From Halopseudomonas sabulinigri (GTDB taxonomy: Bacteria > Pseudomonadota > Gammaproteobacteria > Pseudomonadales > Pseudomonadaceae), in the NCBI RefSeq assembly GCF_900105255.1, contig NZ_LT629763.1, forward strand, positions 3,544,001 through 3,608,000: DNA of 64,000 bases. Direction: 5' to 3'. The position numbers and the translations under genes are program-made. Below the pieces are notes generated by a model. That model saw only the letters and a program-made list of their open reading frames with translations, did no database searches and had not been told where the DNA came from. Shown piece after piece: positions 30,696 through 41,081 of this stretch (position 1 is its first letter; each line of letters starts with the position of its first letter).

Positions 30696-32603
30696 ATGAG
30701 TCACCAGTCGGATTTGATCAGTCAGGACATCCTGGCCTACCTGTCCCAGCATGAGCGCAAGGAATTGCTGCGCTTTCTCACCTGCGGCAACGTGGATGAC
30801 GGCAAGAGCACCTTGATTGGCCGTCTGCTGCACGACTCCAAGATGATCTATGAAGATCACATGGAAGCCATTACCCGTGACTCCAAGAAGTCCGGCACTA
30901 CTGGTGAAGAGGTGGACCTGGCGCTGCTGGTCGATGGTCTGCAGGCCGAGCGTGAGCAGGGCATCACCATTGATGTGGCTTACCGTTATTTCTCCACGGC
31001 CAAGCGCAAGTTCATCATCGCCGATACCCCCGGCCATGAGCAGTACACGCGCAACATGGCGACCGGCGCGTCCACCTGCGATCTGGCCATCATTCTGATT
31101 GACGCACGTTACGGCGTGCAGACCCAGACCAAGCGCCACAGCTTCATTGCCTCACTGCTGGGCATCAAGCACATCGTGGTCGCGGTCAACAAGATGGACC
31201 TGAAAGACTTTGATCAGGGCGTCTTTGACAGCATCTGCAACGACTACCGCGAGTTCGCCAAGGGCCTGGAACTGCTCGACGGCAACAGCGTGCACTTTGT
31301 GCCCATGTCGGCGCTCAAGGGCGACAACGTGGTCAACCGTAGCGAGCGCAGCCCCTGGTACACAGGTCAGACTCTGATGGAGATTCTGGAAACTGTCGAG
31401 ATTGCTGCTGATCGCAACCTGACCGACCTGCGTTTCCCGGTGCAGCTGGTGACCCGCCCGAACCTGAACTTCCGCGGCTTTGCCGGTACCATCGCCTCCG
31501 GTGTGGTGCACAAGGGTGACGAGTTGGTCGTGCTGCCCTCGGGCAAGCGCAGCCAGGTCAAGTCCATCGTCACCTTTGATGGCGAGCTGGAAGTGGCTGG
31601 CCCCGGCCAGGCGGTAACCCTGACGCTGGAAGACGAAATCGACATATCCCGCGGCGACGTGCTGTGCCACGCCGACAACCGCCCACTGATCGGTGATCAG
31701 TTCGAAGCTACCTTGGTGTGGATGGCCGAGCAGCCGATGCAGCCCGGTCGCAAGTACGACATCAAGCGTGCCACCAGCAACAGCCCTGGCTCCTTCACCC
31801 GTATTCAGCACCGCATCGATGTAAATACGCTGGAAGAGCAGAGCGCGGCGCAACTGGCGCTCAACGAGATTGGCCGCGTCGAGCTGTCGCTGGAGCGCCC
31901 GATCGCCTATGACGATTACCAGAGCAATCACACCTCCGGTGCGTTCATTGTTATCGACCGCATGACCAATGGCACCGTGGGTGCCGGCATGATCGTTGCC
32001 AAAGGCGTGCAGAGCCACAGCGAGGGTACCAGCCAGCACGGTGCATTTGCGCACGTGACAGCGCGCGAGCGTGCCGAGCGCTTCGGTCAGGACCCGGTCA
32101 CCGTGCTGTTCACCGGTCTCTCGGGCTCTGGCAAGAGCAGTATCGCCTACGCGCTGGAGCGCAAGCTGTTTGATGCTGGTCGCGCCTGCTACGTGCTGGA
32201 TGGCAAGGAGCTGCGTCAGGATCTGAGCAAGGGCCTGCCGATGGACGCCGCCGGCCGTGCGGAGAACCTGCACAAGGGCGCACGCATCGCTCGCCAGATG
32301 AACGATGCAGGTCTGATCGCCATTGGCGCCTTTGTGGCACCGACCGAAGAAAGCCGTGCGACGGCGCGCTACATTCTGGGCGAACGCTGCCTGATGGTGT
32401 ATCTGGATACGCCGATGGATGTCTGCCAGTCGCGCGATCCGTCCGGTATCTATGCCGCCAATGTGGAAGGCACCATCCCTGGTGTTTCCTTCCCCTACGA
32501 AGCGCCGGAAGATGCCGACCTGGTCCTCAACACCGCCGAGCTGGACCTCACCGGCTGTGTCGAGAAGGTGGTTGGCCTGTTGCGTGAACGCAAGCTGATC
32601 TGA
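30696..32603 (+). CDS. cysNC: Bifunctional sulfate adenylyltransferase GTPase / APS kinase CysNC
   Basis: 635-residue fusion. Residues 1-440 are CysN, an EF-Tu-like GTPase (G1 [14 protein letters not shown]3 [10 protein letters not shown]4 AVNKMD) that drives APS formation with CysD. Residues about 460-635 are CysC, the APS kinase (P-loop [11 protein letters not shown]) that makes PAPS. The fused form is usual in Pseudomonas, whereas E. coli has separate genes. Produces both APS for cysteine synthesis and PAPS for sulfation. Confidence 0.97.
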   Translation: MSHQSDLISQDILAYLSQHERKELLRFLTCGNVDDGKSTLIGRLLHDSKMIYEDHMEAITRDSKKSGTTGEEVDLALLVDGLQAEREQGITIDVAYRYFSTAKRKFIIADTPGHEQYTRNMATGASTCDLAIILIDARYGVQTQTKRHSFIASLLGIKHIVVAVNKMDLKDFDQGVFDSICNDYREFAKGLELLDGNSVHFVPMSALKGDNVVNRSERSPWYTGQTLMEILETVEIAADRNLTDLRFPVQLVTRPNLNFRGFAGTIASGVVHKGDELVVLPSGKRSQVKSIVTFDGELEVAGPGQAVTLTLEDEIDISRGDVLCHADNRPLIGDQFEATLVWMAEQPMQPGRKYDIKRATSNSPGSFTRIQHRIDVNTLEEQSAAQLALNEIGRVELSLERPIAYDDYQSNHTSGAFIVIDRMTNGTVGAGMIVAKGVQSHSEGTSQHGAFAHVTARERAERFGQDPVTVLFTGLSGSGKSSIAYALERKLFDAGRACYVLDGKELRQDLSKGLPMDAAGRAENLHKGARIARQMNDAGLIAIGAFVAPTEESRATARYILGERCLMVYLDTPMDVCQSRDPSGIYAANVEGTIPGVSFPYEAPEDADLVLNTAELDLTGCVEKVVGLLRERKLI

Positions 32604-32616
32604 TGCGGGCACAGCC

Positions 32617-33108
32617 ATGACGCCAGCGGATATCGATTTCATGCGACTGGCGCTGGCTGAGGCGCAGCGCGCCGCCGAGCTGGGAGAAGTCCCGGTCGGC
32701 GCCGTGCTGGTGCGCAATGGTGAGGTGATCGGTCGGGGCTTCAATCAGCCGATCAGCAGCCAGGACCCCAGCGCCCACGCTGAAATGGTCGCCATCCGTC
32801 AGGCCGCTGCGGCCGCAGAGAACTACCGTCTGCCTGGCACCACTCTGTACGTCACCCTTGAACCCTGCACCATGTGCGCCGGACTGCTGATTCACAGCCG
32901 CATCGGTCGCCTGGTCTATGGTGCGCAGGAGCCGCGCTCCGGCGCTGTCATCAGCCGCAGTCAGGTGCTGGAACAAAGCTGGATGAATCACCGCATGCAG
33001 GTAGAAGGTGGGGTGTTGGCGCAGGAGGCTGGGGAGCTGCTGTCATCCTTTTTTCGCCAACGGCGCAAGAAGGATGACAGCAGCTCAGCCATGAGCGGCA
33101 AGCTTTAA
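32617..33108 (+). CDS. tadA: tRNA-specific adenosine deaminase TadA
   Basis: 163-residue zinc deaminase that converts A34 to inosine in tRNA-Arg(ACG). Catalytic HAE in SAHAEMVAIRQ near residue 55 and the zinc cysteines in EPCTMCAG near residue 86. Starts 13 bases after cysNC. Its last codons (SGKL-stop) form the left arm of a dispersed hairpin. Confidence 0.96.
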   Translation: MTPADIDFMRLALAEAQRAAELGEVPVGAVLVRNGEVIGRGFNQPISSQDPSAHAEMVAIRQAAAAAENYRLPGTTLYVTLEPCTMCAGLLIHSRIGRLVYGAQEPRSGAVISRSQVLEQSWMNHRMQVEGGVLAQEAGELLSSFFRQRRKKDDSSSAMSGKL

Positions 33109-33201
33109 ACCGCAGGCCGCAAGCGGACGAAAACCGAAAAGCACGTCCTGTCTGTATTGTCTTGCCGCTTGACGCTTGACGCTTGACGCTTGCTGCTTGT
33201 C
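33094..33201. repeat. Dispersed hairpin plus GCTTGAC heptamer tandem array
   Basis: AGCGGCAAG at 33094-33102 pairs with CTTGCCGCTT at 33161-33170. The right arm runs into a short tandem: GCTTGAC three times and then two variants (GCTTGCT, GCTTGTC), 33167-33201. It lies between the converging tadA and mltF genes and overlaps the tadA 3' end. Slippage at the heptamer would make it variable between strains. Confidence 0.6.
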
Positions 33202-33227
33202 GCTGGCGGAATGGAGCGCCTGCGGCG

Positions 33228-34670
33228 CTAAATCCCGTCAGGCAACTGCTCGAGAATCCCCGGCGCCAAGTACTGCTCAGTTGCCTGTTGGCGTGATTCC
33301 GATTGCGGCTGGGTTACCCACTGCAGAATGTCGTGATAACGGCGAATGTTCTGTACGTAGTGCACGGGTTCTGAACCGCGTGCGTAGCCGTAGCGGGTCT
33401 GGGTGTACCACTGTTTTTTCTGCAGCAGCGGCAAAAAGTCCTTTACGTCGATCCAGCGGTTCGGGTCGCGACCATTCTTTTCGGTCAGCTTGCGCGCATC
33501 GTCCAGGTGTCCCAGTCCCACGTTGTAGGCCGCCAGAGCGAACCAGGTACGATCCGGTTCGGGAATGTCGGTAGACAGCTGATCGCGCACCCAGACCAGA
33601 TAACGTGCGCCACCCATGATGCTCTGCTGTGGGTCCACGCGGTTGGTGACACCGACAAATTTGGCTGTGGGCAAGGTCAGCATCATCAGGCCGCGCACGC
33701 CTGTGGCGGAACGCGCGGTCTCATCCCAGAGTGATTCCTGATACGCCATGGCGGCCAGCAGTCGCCAGTCCAGGCCGTATTGCTCCCCCGCCTGGCGCAA
33801 AAAGGTTTCATAGCGCGGCAGTCGGGACTGCATGTGTTCAGCGAAGGCGCGCGCGCCCACATAATCGAGCACATCAGAGTGGCCATAAAAACGTTCGATC
33901 AACTGATCCAGCGTGCCATCGGATTTGATATCGGCAAAGAATCCGTTGATGGCCTCCAGCAGGGTACTGTCGGGGCGCTGTTTCAGGGCCCAGGCCATGG
34001 GTTGCTCCTCGCCCAGGTTGAAGGCCACGCTCACGGCAGGGTAAAAGGCCTGGTTCACCACCAGCTCGTTGGAGTAGACCACCGCGGCATCGATCTCATC
34101 GTCGTTGACCATGCGCAGCAGATCGACCACTTCAACGCTGTCGGACTCCTCGAAGATCAGCTCTGGGTGGTCGTTTTGCAGCGCGCGCAATTCATCGGCC
34201 AAGGTGCTGCCCTTGAGCACCATCAAGCGGCGGCCGTACAGGTCTTCAATGCGGCGCGGCTTGCTGCTGCCCCGGCGATAAACCACCTGTGGGGTGACTT
34301 GCAGATAAGGCGTGGCGAAGCGTATCTGCGCCTCGCGCTCGGGGTTGACGGTGAGACCGGCCGCCGCCAGATCCGGGCCCTGTTCGCTGCCAAGCTGCTG
34401 GTACAGGCTCTCGACCGTATCGGCGCTCTGCATCTGCAGCTCCACGCCCAGGCTGTCGGCGAAGCGCTTGCTCAGCTCGTATTCCAGGCCGGTATCGCCG
34501 TTGCGGTCCTGATAAAAGGTGGTTGGCGTGTTGCGGGTAATGACGCGCAGCTCTCCGGCCTCCCGGATATCTTCCAGTTGGGTGCTTTGTTCACAGGCCG
34601 TCAGTAGCGCTGCGCACAGGGCGACTGCCAGAGCCGGGGAATAACGTTTGCGGGCCGTTTTTTGTTGCAT
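33228..34670 (-). CDS. mltF: Membrane-bound lytic murein transglycosylase F (MltF)
   Basis: 480 residues from ATG 34668-34670. Signal peptide with a lipobox-like LLTAC (residues about 19-23, [12 protein letters not shown]) suggests an outer-membrane lipoprotein. N-terminal half is a SBP_bac_3-type solute-binding module ([17 protein letters not shown]) and the C-terminal half an SLT transglycosylase ([15 protein letters not shown] with the catalytic Glu, [22 protein letters not shown]). Cleaves peptidoglycan glycan strands. Convergent with tadA and divergent from purL. Confidence 0.94.
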   Translation of the reverse strand: MQQKTARKRYSPALAVALCAALLTACEQSTQLEDIREAGELRVITRNTPTTFYQDRNGDTGLEYELSKRFADSLGVELQMQSADTVESLYQQLGSEQGPDLAAAGLTVNPEREAQIRFATPYLQVTPQVVYRRGSSKPRRIEDLYGRRLMVLKGSTLADELRALQNDHPELIFEESDSVEVVDLLRMVNDDEIDAAVVYSNELVVNQAFYPAVSVAFNLGEEQPMAWALKQRPDSTLLEAINGFFADIKSDGTLDQLIERFYGHSDVLDYVGARAFAEHMQSRLPRYETFLRQAGEQYGLDWRLLAAMAYQESLWDETARSATGVRGLMMLTLPTAKFVGVTNRVDPQQSIMGGARYLVWVRDQLSTDIPEPDRTWFALAAYNVGLGHLDDARKLTEKNGRDPNRWIDVKDFLPLLQKKQWYTQTRYGYARGSEPVHYVQNIRRYHDILQWVTQPQSESRQQATEQYLAPGILEQLPDGI

Positions 34671-34837
34671 GGCGCCAGTATAGGCAAAAGCGCAGCGGCA
34701 CAATAGCGCGACCTTCAGCCTGCTTTGACCGATTCTGCGCGCAGTGCAGTTGCGCCCGGCATGGCCCGTTGGCGCGGCTTGAGGTATCCTATGCGCCTTC
34801 TTTTTCCCATTTCCGCATCTCCGAGGCCGTTACCGAC

Positions 34838-37800
34838 ATGCATATCCTGCGTGGAGCCCCAGCCCTTTCCGATTTTCGTCGCAGCAAGCTGCTCGCCCGC
34901 CTGCAAAACCGCGTCGCCGCCGTCACCGGGGTGTATGCCGAATTCATGCATTTTGCCGAGTTGAGCGCCGAGCTGGACGGGCAATCCCAGCAGGTACTGG
35001 AGCGACTGTTGCGCTACGGCCCCTCGGTCGCGGTAGAAGAGCCCGCCGGCGAGTTGGTGTTGGTAATGCCGCGTTTCGGCACTATTTCACCCTGGTCAAG
35101 CAAGGCCACAGACATTGCCCGCAACTGTGGCTTGGATCAGGTGGCTCGGCTGGAGCGCGGCGTGGCCTATTACGTCACGGGTGAGTTTGACGCGGCGCAG
35201 CGTCAGCAGCTGGTCGCCGAGCTGCACGACCGCATGACCGAAGTGGCGCTGGATGACCTGGAGGCCGCCGCCGGTCTGTTCGAGCATACCCAGCCCAAAC
35301 CATTCAGCCGCGTCGACGTGCTGGCCGGTGGTCGCGCTGCCCTGGTAGAGGCCAACAACAGCCTGGGCCTGGCGCTGGCCGATGACGAGATCGACTATCT
35401 GGTCGACAGCTTTACCGCCCTGGAGCGCAACCCCAGCGACGTTGAGCTGATGATGTTTGCCCAGGCCAACTCCGAGCATTGCCGCCACAAGATCTTCAAT
35501 GCGACCTGGGATATCGACGGCCAGGCGCAGGACAAGAGCCTATTCGGCATGATCAAGAACACCTACGAACTGCACAGCGAAGGGGTGCTTTCGGCCTACA
35601 AAGACAACGCCGCGGTGATTGAAGGCTTTACCGCCGGCCGCTTCTTCCCGGCCCCTGGCAGCAACGAGTACCGTGCCCATGAAGAGCCGGTGCACATTCT
35701 GATGAAGGTCGAGACGCATAATCACCCGACCGCGATTGCCCCCTTCCCGGGTGCCTCTACTGGCTCCGGCGGCGAGATTCGTGACGAGGGCGCCACCGGT
35801 ATCGGCGGCAAGCCCAAGGCCGGTCTGACCGGTTTCACCGTTTCCAACCTGCGCATTCCCGGTTTTACCCAGCCCTGGGAAGAAGACAACGGCAAGCCGA
35901 CGCGTATTGTCACGCCGCTGCAGATCATGATCGAAGGCCCGCTGGGCGGCGCGGCGTTCAACAATGAATTTGGCCGGCCGAACCTGAACGGTTACTTCCG
36001 CACCTTCGAGCAGACCATTGCCTCGCCCCGTGGGCCGGAAACCCGTGGCTACCACAAGCCGATCATGCTGGCCGGCGGCATGGGCAACATCCGCGCGACC
36101 CACGTAGAGAAATCCGAAATTCCAGTCGGCGCCAAGCTGATCGTGCTGGGCGGCCCGGCCATGCTGATCGGCCTGGGTGGCGGCGCCGCCTCTTCCATGG
36201 CCACCGGCAGCAGCGCCGAAGACCTGGATTTTGCCTCGGTACAGCGCGAGAACCCGGAAATGGAACGCCGTTGCCAGGAAGTTATCGACCGCTGCTGGCA
36301 GCTGGGCGACAAGAACCCCATCGCCTTTATTCACGATGTGGGCGCGGGCGGGTTGTCCAACGCCTTCCCTGAGCTGGTCAACGATGGCGGCCGTGGCGGT
36401 CGCTTCGAGCTGCGTAAGGTCCCCAACGACGAGCCCGGCATGAGCCCGCTGGAAATCTGGTCGAACGAGTCGCAAGAGCGTTACGTGATGGCCGTGCCCA
36501 ACGCCGATTACGAGCGCTTCGAAGCCATCTGCCAGCGCGAGCGTTGCCCCTTCGCCGTGGTTGGCGAAGCCACCGAAGAGCAGCTGCTGGTGCTCAACGA
36601 CGAGCACTTCGATAACCAGCCGGTCGACATGCCGCTCTCGGTCTTGCTCGGCAAGCCACCGCGCATGCACCGCAGCGTCGAGCGCGAAGCCGAGCAGGGC
36701 GATGACTTTGACGCCAGCGCGGTTGATCTGGCCGAAGCCGCCGAGCGCGTACTGCGCTTGCCGGCGGTCGCCAGCAAGAGCTTCCTGATCACCATTGGTG
36801 ACCGCAGCATTACCGGTCTGGTCGCACGCGACCAGATGGTCGGCCCTTGGCAGGTGCCGGTTGCCGATTGCGCAGTCACCGCCACCAGTTTTGATGTGAA
36901 TACCGGTGAAGCCATGGCGATGGGCGAGCGTACACCGCTGGCCCTGCTGGACGCCCCGGCCTCTGGCCGCATGGCCGTGGCAGAAACCGTGACCAACCTG
37001 GCCGCCGCGCGCATTGATCGTCTGTCTGACATCAAGCTGTCGGCCAACTGGATGTCCGCCGCCGGCCATCCCGGCGAAGATGCCCGCCTGTACGACACCG
37101 TCAAGGCCGTCGGTATGGAGCTGTGCCCCGAGCTGGGCATTACCATCCCGGTCGGCAAGGACTCCATGTCGATGAAAACCCGCTGGGACGATGCCGGCAC
37201 CGAGAAGTCGGTGACCTCACCGCTGTCGCTGGTGGTGACCGGTTTTGCCCCGGTTCAGGATGTACGCGCCACCCTCACGCCGCAGCTGCGGCTGGATCAT
37301 GGCCCCACTGACCTGATCGCCATCGATCTGGGTCGTGGTCAGAATCGCATGGGCGGTTCCGCCCTGGCGCAGGTGTACAACAAGATTGGCCAAGGCGTGC
37401 CTGATCTGGATGATGCTGAAGACCTCAAGGCCTTCTTCGCGGTCATTCAGGGGCTGAACCAGGATGAGCTGCTGCTGGCCTACCACGACCGGTCCGACGG
37501 TGGCCTGTTTACTACCCTGGCGGAAATGGCCTTTGCCGCCCGCTGCGGTCTGAGCATCAACCTGGACGTGCTCACGCAGGACGCCACTAGCCTGCCCGCC
37601 GTGTTGTTCAGCGAAGAGCTGGGTGCCGTGATTCAGGTCGCCCAGGACGATACTGCCGATGTGCTGAGCCAGTTCTCCGCCGCCGGGCTGGAAGACTGCT
37701 GCGCCGTGATCGGCCAGCCGACCGCCGATCCGGCGATCGTCTTCCAACTGGCTGGCAACACCGTGCTGGAACATTCGCGCGCCGCCTGGCAGCGCGCCTG

Positions 37801-38734
37801 GACCGAGACCAGCTGGCAGATTCAGCGCCTGCGCGACAACGTCGAATGCGCCGACCAGGAGTTTGAAGCCATCGCCGACGACGCCAACCCTGGCCTGCAG
37901 GCGCTGCTCAGCTTTGATGTGAATGAAGACGTAGCCGCGCCGCTGATCGCCTCGGGCAACCGCCCGCGCATCGCCATCCTGCGCGAGCAGGGCGTTAACG
38001 GTCAGGTAGAAATGGCCGCCGCCTTCAACCGTGCTGGCTTCACCGCCATCGACGTCCACATGAGCGATATACTTAGTGGCCGCGTGACGCTGGAGGGCTT
38101 CCGCGGCCTGGTGGCCTGCGGTGGCTTCTCCTACGGCGACGTACTGGGCGCCGGCGAAGGCTGGGCCAAGTCGATCCTGTTCAACACCATCGCCCGTGAA
38201 GCCTTCAGCGAGTTTTTTGCTCGCACTGATACCTTCGCCCTGGGCGTGTGCAACGGCTGCCAGATGCTCTCCAACCTGCGTGAGTTGATCCCAGGCAGTG
38301 ATCACTGGCCGCACTTTGTGCGCAACAAGTCCGAACAGTTCGAGGCGCGCGTCGCCATGGTTGAGGTGCAACCTTCGCCGTCGATCTTCCTCAACGGCAT
38401 GGTCGGTTCACGCATGCCGATTGCTATCGCACACGGTGAAGGCCACGCCGAGTTCGCTGACAGCGCCGCCGTGGATGCCTGTGAAGCCGCCAACGCCGTC
38501 GCCCTGCGTTACGTCGATAACCGCGGGCGTATGACCGAACGTTACCCCGCTAACCCCAACGGCTCGCCGCGCGGCATTACCGGCCTGACTACCCGCGACG
38601 GTCGCGTCACCATCATGATGCCGCACCCCGAGCGGGTGTTCCGCGCTGTGCAAAACTCCTGGTGCCCCGATGATTGGAGCGAGGACGGTGCCTGGATGCG
38701 TATGTTCCGCAATGCCCGGGTCTGGGTGGGCTAG
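34838..38734 (+). CDS. purL: Phosphoribosylformylglycinamidine synthase PurL
   Basis: 1298 residues from ATG 34838 ([17 protein letters not shown]), the normal length for the large gammaproteobacterial enzyme; an upstream in-frame ATG lies before the conserved part. Converts FGAR to FGAM in purine synthesis using glutamine. N-terminal PurS-like part, two AIRS-like synthetase halves ([11 protein letters not shown]-type block, [10 protein letters not shown]), and a C-terminal class I glutaminase (residues about 1040-1298; Cys in GVCNGCQM, His/Glu in [10 protein letters not shown]). It forms the left border of the integron. Confidence 0.97.
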   Translation: MHILRGAPALSDFRRSKLLARLQNRVAAVTGVYAEFMHFAELSAELDGQSQQVLERLLRYGPSVAVEEPAGELVLVMPRFGTISPWSSKATDIARNCGLDQVARLERGVAYYVTGEFDAAQRQQLVAELHDRMTEVALDDLEAAAGLFEHTQPKPFSRVDVLAGGRAALVEANNSLGLALADDEIDYLVDSFTALERNPSDVELMMFAQANSEHCRHKIFNATWDIDGQAQDKSLFGMIKNTYELHSEGVLSAYKDNAAVIEGFTAGRFFPAPGSNEYRAHEEPVHILMKVETHNHPTAIAPFPGASTGSGGEIRDEGATGIGGKPKAGLTGFTVSNLRIPGFTQPWEEDNGKPTRIVTPLQIMIEGPLGGAAFNNEFGRPNLNGYFRTFEQTIASPRGPETRGYHKPIMLAGGMGNIRATHVEKSEIPVGAKLIVLGGPAMLIGLGGGAASSMATGSSAEDLDFASVQRENPEMERRCQEVIDRCWQLGDKNPIAFIHDVGAGGLSNAFPELVNDGGRGGRFELRKVPNDEPGMSPLEIWSNESQERYVMAVPNADYERFEAICQRERCPFAVVGEATEEQLLVLNDEHFDNQPVDMPLSVLLGKPPRMHRSVEREAEQGDDFDASAVDLAEAAERVLRLPAVASKSFLITIGDRSITGLVARDQMVGPWQVPVADCAVTATSFDVNTGEAMAMGERTPLALLDAPASGRMAVAETVTNLAAARIDRLSDIKLSANWMSAAGHPGEDARLYDTVKAVGMELCPELGITIPVGKDSMSMKTRWDDAGTEKSVTSPLSLVVTGFAPVQDVRATLTPQLRLDHGPTDLIAIDLGRGQNRMGGSALAQVYNKIGQGVPDLDDAEDLKAFFAVIQGLNQDELLLAYHDRSDGGLFTTLAEMAFAARCGLSINLDVLTQDATSLPAVLFSEELGAVIQVAQDDTADVLSQFSAAGLEDCCAVIGQPTADPAIVFQLAGNTVLEHSRAAWQRAWTETSWQIQRLRDNVECADQEFEAIADDANPGLQALLSFDVNEDVAAPLIASGNRPRIAILREQGVNGQVEMAAAFNRAGFTAIDVHMSDILSGRVTLEGFRGLVACGGFSYGDVLGAGEGWAKSILFNTIAREAFSEFFARTDTFALGVCNGCQMLSNLRELIPGSDHWPHFVRNKSEQFEARVAMVEVQPSPSIFLNGMVGSRMPIAIAHGEGHAEFADSAAVDACEAANAVALRYVDNRGRMTERYPANPNGSPRGITGLTTRDGRVTIMMPHPERVFRAVQNSWCPDDWSEDGAWMRMFRNARVWVG

Positions 38735-38754
38735 GCCCGCGCGATTCAGCAACC

Positions 38755-38790
38755 CACAATCCCGGCACTCGCCGGGATTGTGCTTTCTGG
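38755..38790 (+). terminator. Terminator after purL
   Basis: A perfect 12-bp stem (CACAATCCCGGC at 38755-38766, ACTC loop, complement at 38771-38782) 20 bases after the purL stop, followed by CTTTCT. The T-run is short but the stem is strong. From here to the end of intI (38791-39020) no convincing gene is seen. Confidence 0.8.
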
Positions 38791-39020
38791 CCCCTATACT
38801 TTTAGAAGCTCGCGCTGAAACGCCCGCCTTGAAAAAGCCCTTGGACAAAAAAGCCCGACCTGAATTACTCTCGGCCCAAGCAAAGGAATTGCAGTTACCC
38901 CGCCTCTCAGATGGTTCTCAACCACCGTCACGGCAAGGACAGCCCGCATTCCTTTCTCCCAAAGCTGGTCCAATTTGTCCGTGGATAGGGCAGGGCGGTA
39001 GCGTGCTTGTTTACTTGCAG

Positions 39021-39986
39021 CTAACCCAGCGGGCTCTGCACACCGGCAAAGGCATTACCAAGGACATGGGTATAAATCTGCGTGGTACGTACATCGGTAT
39101 GCCCCAGCAGCGTCTGCACCGTGCGAATATCACTGCCCCTGCGCAGGAGTTCCGTGGCAAAGGTGTGGCGAAAGGTATGGCAACTGGCAGGCTTACCAAT
39201 CGCTGCCGCGCGCACTGCGCGCCTCACCACCTTTTGCACTGCGCTAACATGCAAGTGGTGCCGAACGATGTTGCCCTCATCGTCTGCGCACAACCCCGTG
39301 GCAGGAAACAGCCACTGCCACTCCAGCGACCGTGCCGCGCTGGGGTATTTGCGGCGCAGCGCGTAAGGCAGGCTGGCGTCGCACTTGTAGAACGCATCTT
39401 TCTCGCTCCAGGCACGCCGGATGCGAGCACGACGCTCTCGCAGGGGTTCAATCAGCGACGCCGGCAGCAGCGTGTTACGGTCCTTATCTCCCTTGCCGCT
39501 GCGCACCGTGATGATCTGACGGTCAAAATCAATATCTTTCACTCGCAGCCTGCAGGCCTCGACAACACGCAGCCCCGAGCCGTACATCAGCGAAGCAATC
39601 AGTTTATGAGGTTCAGGCAGCAGCCCAATGATTTGGGTTGCTTCACTGTGCGTCAGCACTGTCGGGATGCGCGCAGGGCGTTTGGCTCGCACAGTGTCGC
39701 CAATATCGCCCAGCGGATGATCCAGCACCTTGCTGTAGAGAAACACCAAAGCATTGAGCGCCTGATTCTGCGTAGCAGCGGCCACATGCCGGCTGACCGC
39801 CAGCCAGGTCAGAAATTCGTTGACTTCATTGGGCCCCATTTCCAGCGGATGACGCATGCGGTGGTAGCGCAGGAAATAGCGTATCCAGTACCAGTAAGTC
39901 TTTTCGGTACGAATGCTGTAATGATTGACCTTGATGACGTTACGAAACTGTTCGCGCAAGCGCGGTTTGGGGGCTGGGGTCTCCAT
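39021..39986 (-). CDS. intI: Integron integrase IntI (tyrosine recombinase)
   Basis: 321-residue tyrosine recombinase. Catalytic residues by count: R140 (GSGLRVVEACRL), Lys in SGKGDKDR (165/168), H270 and R273 (CHTFRHTFA), H296 (LLGHTDVR), Y305 (IYTHVLG). The extra segment around residues 203-228 (DASLPYALRRKYPSAARS) is the IntI-specific patch that separates integron integrases from XerC/XerD. It recombines folded attC hairpins with attI. It points away from the cassettes, the standard arrangement, and its promoter carries a LexA box. No frameshift or missing catalytic residue is seen, so it may be active. Confidence 0.95.
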   Translation of the reverse strand: METPAPKPRLREQFRNVIKVNHYSIRTEKTYWYWIRYFLRYHRMRHPLEMGPNEVNEFLTWLAVSRHVAAATQNQALNALVFLYSKVLDHPLGDIGDTVRAKRPARIPTVLTHSEATQIIGLLPEPHKLIASLMYGSGLRVVEACRLRVKDIDFDRQIITVRSGKGDKDRNTLLPASLIEPLRERRARIRRAWSEKDAFYKCDASLPYALRRKYPSAARSLEWQWLFPATGLCADDEGNIVRHHLHVSAVQKVVRRAVRAAAIGKPASCHTFRHTFATELLRRGSDIRTVQTLLGHTDVRTTQIYTHVLGNAFAGVQSPLG

Positions 39987-39998
39987 GCGGCGTCCTTG

Positions 39999-40014
39999 CT
40001 GTATGTTTGTACAG
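39999..40014. promoter_or_regulatory. LexA (SOS) box in the intI promoter
   Basis: CTGTATGTTTGTACAG has the CTGT-N8-ACAG form of the gammaproteobacterial LexA site. It lies 13 bases before the intI start codon on the minus strand, so LexA would block its transcription or early elongation. Known integron integrases in Vibrio and class 1 integrons are SOS-induced through such a site. Confidence 0.85.
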
Positions 40015-40191
40015 TATTATTGAGAGCAGAAAAAGAGGAAGTCAAGCGATTACAGCTTGCTGACTGCGTTGATCGCATAAGCCGTTGTTTTTGTTTGGTA
40101 ATTTGAACCTTTGGAAATCGGCGTAGTGCGTTGATATGAAGACGGCACTAATATGCAATCATGAAGCCGGCTTTCCACTTAACTGTTAGCT
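40015..40191 (+). other. attI region with core site GTTAGCT at 40185-40191
   Basis: The 177 bases between the LexA box and the first cassette hold no ORF. The first cassette joins at ACTGTTAGCT, where GTTAGCT (40185-40191) fits the integron core site GTTRRRY apart from one base; crossover is expected after the G at 40185. attI sites are poorly conserved, so its left limit is not determined. A cassette promoter (Pc) should be here or inside intI, but I see no convincing -35/-10 pair. Confidence 0.7.
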
Positions 40192-40215
40192 TCAATTGAG
40201 TAAATTGAGAGAATA

Positions 40216-40494
40216 ATGATTTTTCAGACTAGCGTCGAGTTGGATATAGATGGCAAAAATGTGCATGTAATCTTCGATATGGATACTGGGATGATTGGAT
40301 TTACTGAAATATCTGATAGTGGCAGAAAAGAATATAGTTACCAATCAGGGCTGCCAGAATTCAAAATTGCATTCGCCAAGTTAATGGAAAGTGTGGCGAG
40401 CACAAGCCATCAAAGTAATGTATTAATATGCCGTAAAGGCAAAGCAGCGCAACTGCTTCAAGGGTATTGGTCGGATGTTGCACCAAAAAGCTAA
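40216..40494 (+). CDS. Cassette 1: 92-aa hypothetical protein
   Basis: First integron cassette, the one nearest attI and so most likely to be transcribed. 92 residues with no signal peptide or membrane helix; begins MIFQTSVELDIDGKNVHVIF, probably beta-rich at the start with a helical middle (FKIAFAKLMESV). No family recognised. Base composition is clearly more AT-rich than purL next door. Its stop codon lies inside the R'' box of attC1, the usual tight packing of a cassette gene. Confidence 0.75.
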   Translation: MIFQTSVELDIDGKNVHVIFDMDTGMIGFTEISDSGRKEYSYQSGLPEFKIAFAKLMESVASTSHQSNVLICRKGKAAQLLQGYWSDVAPKS

Positions 40495-40620
40495 CAAGGC
40501 AAATCAGCCTCAGTCGCTTCGCTCCTTGGACAGTCTTGCCGTCGCTCGTTTTGTGCTTGGCTTCGCCATTATTGCACAAAACAATCAACAACAAGCCTGC
40601 CGCTGTTTTCGGCGTTATGC
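40489..40620 (+). other. attC1 (132 bp)
   Basis: Begins with inverse core AGCTAAC (40489-40495) and ends with core GTTATGC (40614-40620). Between them is an imperfect inverted repeat with a strong inner hairpin (TTTTGTGC ... GCACAAAA). Longer than the 60-110 bp typical of the other sites here. Confidence 0.8.
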
Positions 40621-40979
40621 AGACTAATCAAATGCGATGCGAAATATGCGATTCAGCGAAACCATTGTCGTGGAGGGAGTACTTTAAGACTTCGCTCGGC
40701 TCAACTGCCTGCTCGAACTGCGGCACCAGGCTGAAGCTAAAGCGCCAGAAAAAATACTGGATGTGGGTCTGTATATTCATGTTGTGCCTCCTCCCGGTGG
40801 CGGGAGTTTTCATTAACTTTGCTATCTATATAGCAATGAACCATCCGGACGTGTTTCGCAGCCGTCTCTTCAAGTATGCGTTTCCAACGATCTGCGGCTT
40901 AACAGTATTTCTAACCTATATCTCTCTGGACAAGTATTTCTTATCTAAATGGGGTGTCATGAGTGCCAAGGCTGCATAA
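40617..40979 (+). CDS. Cassette 2: zinc-ribbon membrane protein
   Basis: 120 residues if started at ATG 40617, which is formed by the attC1 core site itself (GTTATGC); ATG 40632 is an alternative. The frame is open further upstream through attC1, but those residues would belong to cassette 1 DNA. Two CxxC pairs (CEICDS near residue 8, CSNCGT near residue 35) suggest a zinc ribbon; then two hydrophobic helices (VCIFMLCLLPVAGVFINFAI, AFPTICGLTVFLTYISL). No function known. The stop codon lies in the R'' box of attC2. Confidence 0.7.
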   Translation: MQTNQMRCEICDSAKPLSWREYFKTSLGSTACSNCGTRLKLKRQKKYWMWVCIFMLCLLPVAGVFINFAIYIAMNHPDVFRSRLFKYAFPTICGLTVFLTYISLDKYFLSKWGVMSAKAA

Positions 40980-41051
40980 CCAGCGGCACCACAGTGACCG
41001 CTTCTCCGCCGCTTCGCGGCTACAAATCGGCACGTATGCCGAGCGTTAGCT
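40974..41051 (+). other. attC2 (78 bp)
   Basis: Inverse core GCATAAC (40974-40980), core GTTAGCT (41045-41051). The inner part GCCGCTTCGCGGC forms a hairpin and the outer CGGC...GCCG arms pair, the usual folded single-strand attC shape. Confidence 0.85.
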
Positions 41052-41081
41052 AACCTCTCGGAGCAATGGAAATCCCAGGAA

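Noticed and set aside
35540-37069. 509-residue antisense frame within purL
   Set aside because: Codon-bias shadow of purL; no family resemblance.
38670-40106. 478-residue open frame on the plus strand across the integrase
   Set aside because: It is antisense to intI for most of its length; the integrase has all catalytic residues, and the antisense product has no recognisable domain and begins inside purL.
40131-40157. Cassette promoter TTGATA-N15-TATGCA in the attI region
   Set aside because: Spacer too short and no supporting evidence; Pc left unassigned.
40467-40616. Longer form of cassette 2 starting in cassette 1
   Set aside because: These codons lie in attC1 and would not travel with the cassette; the residues look like translated attC.
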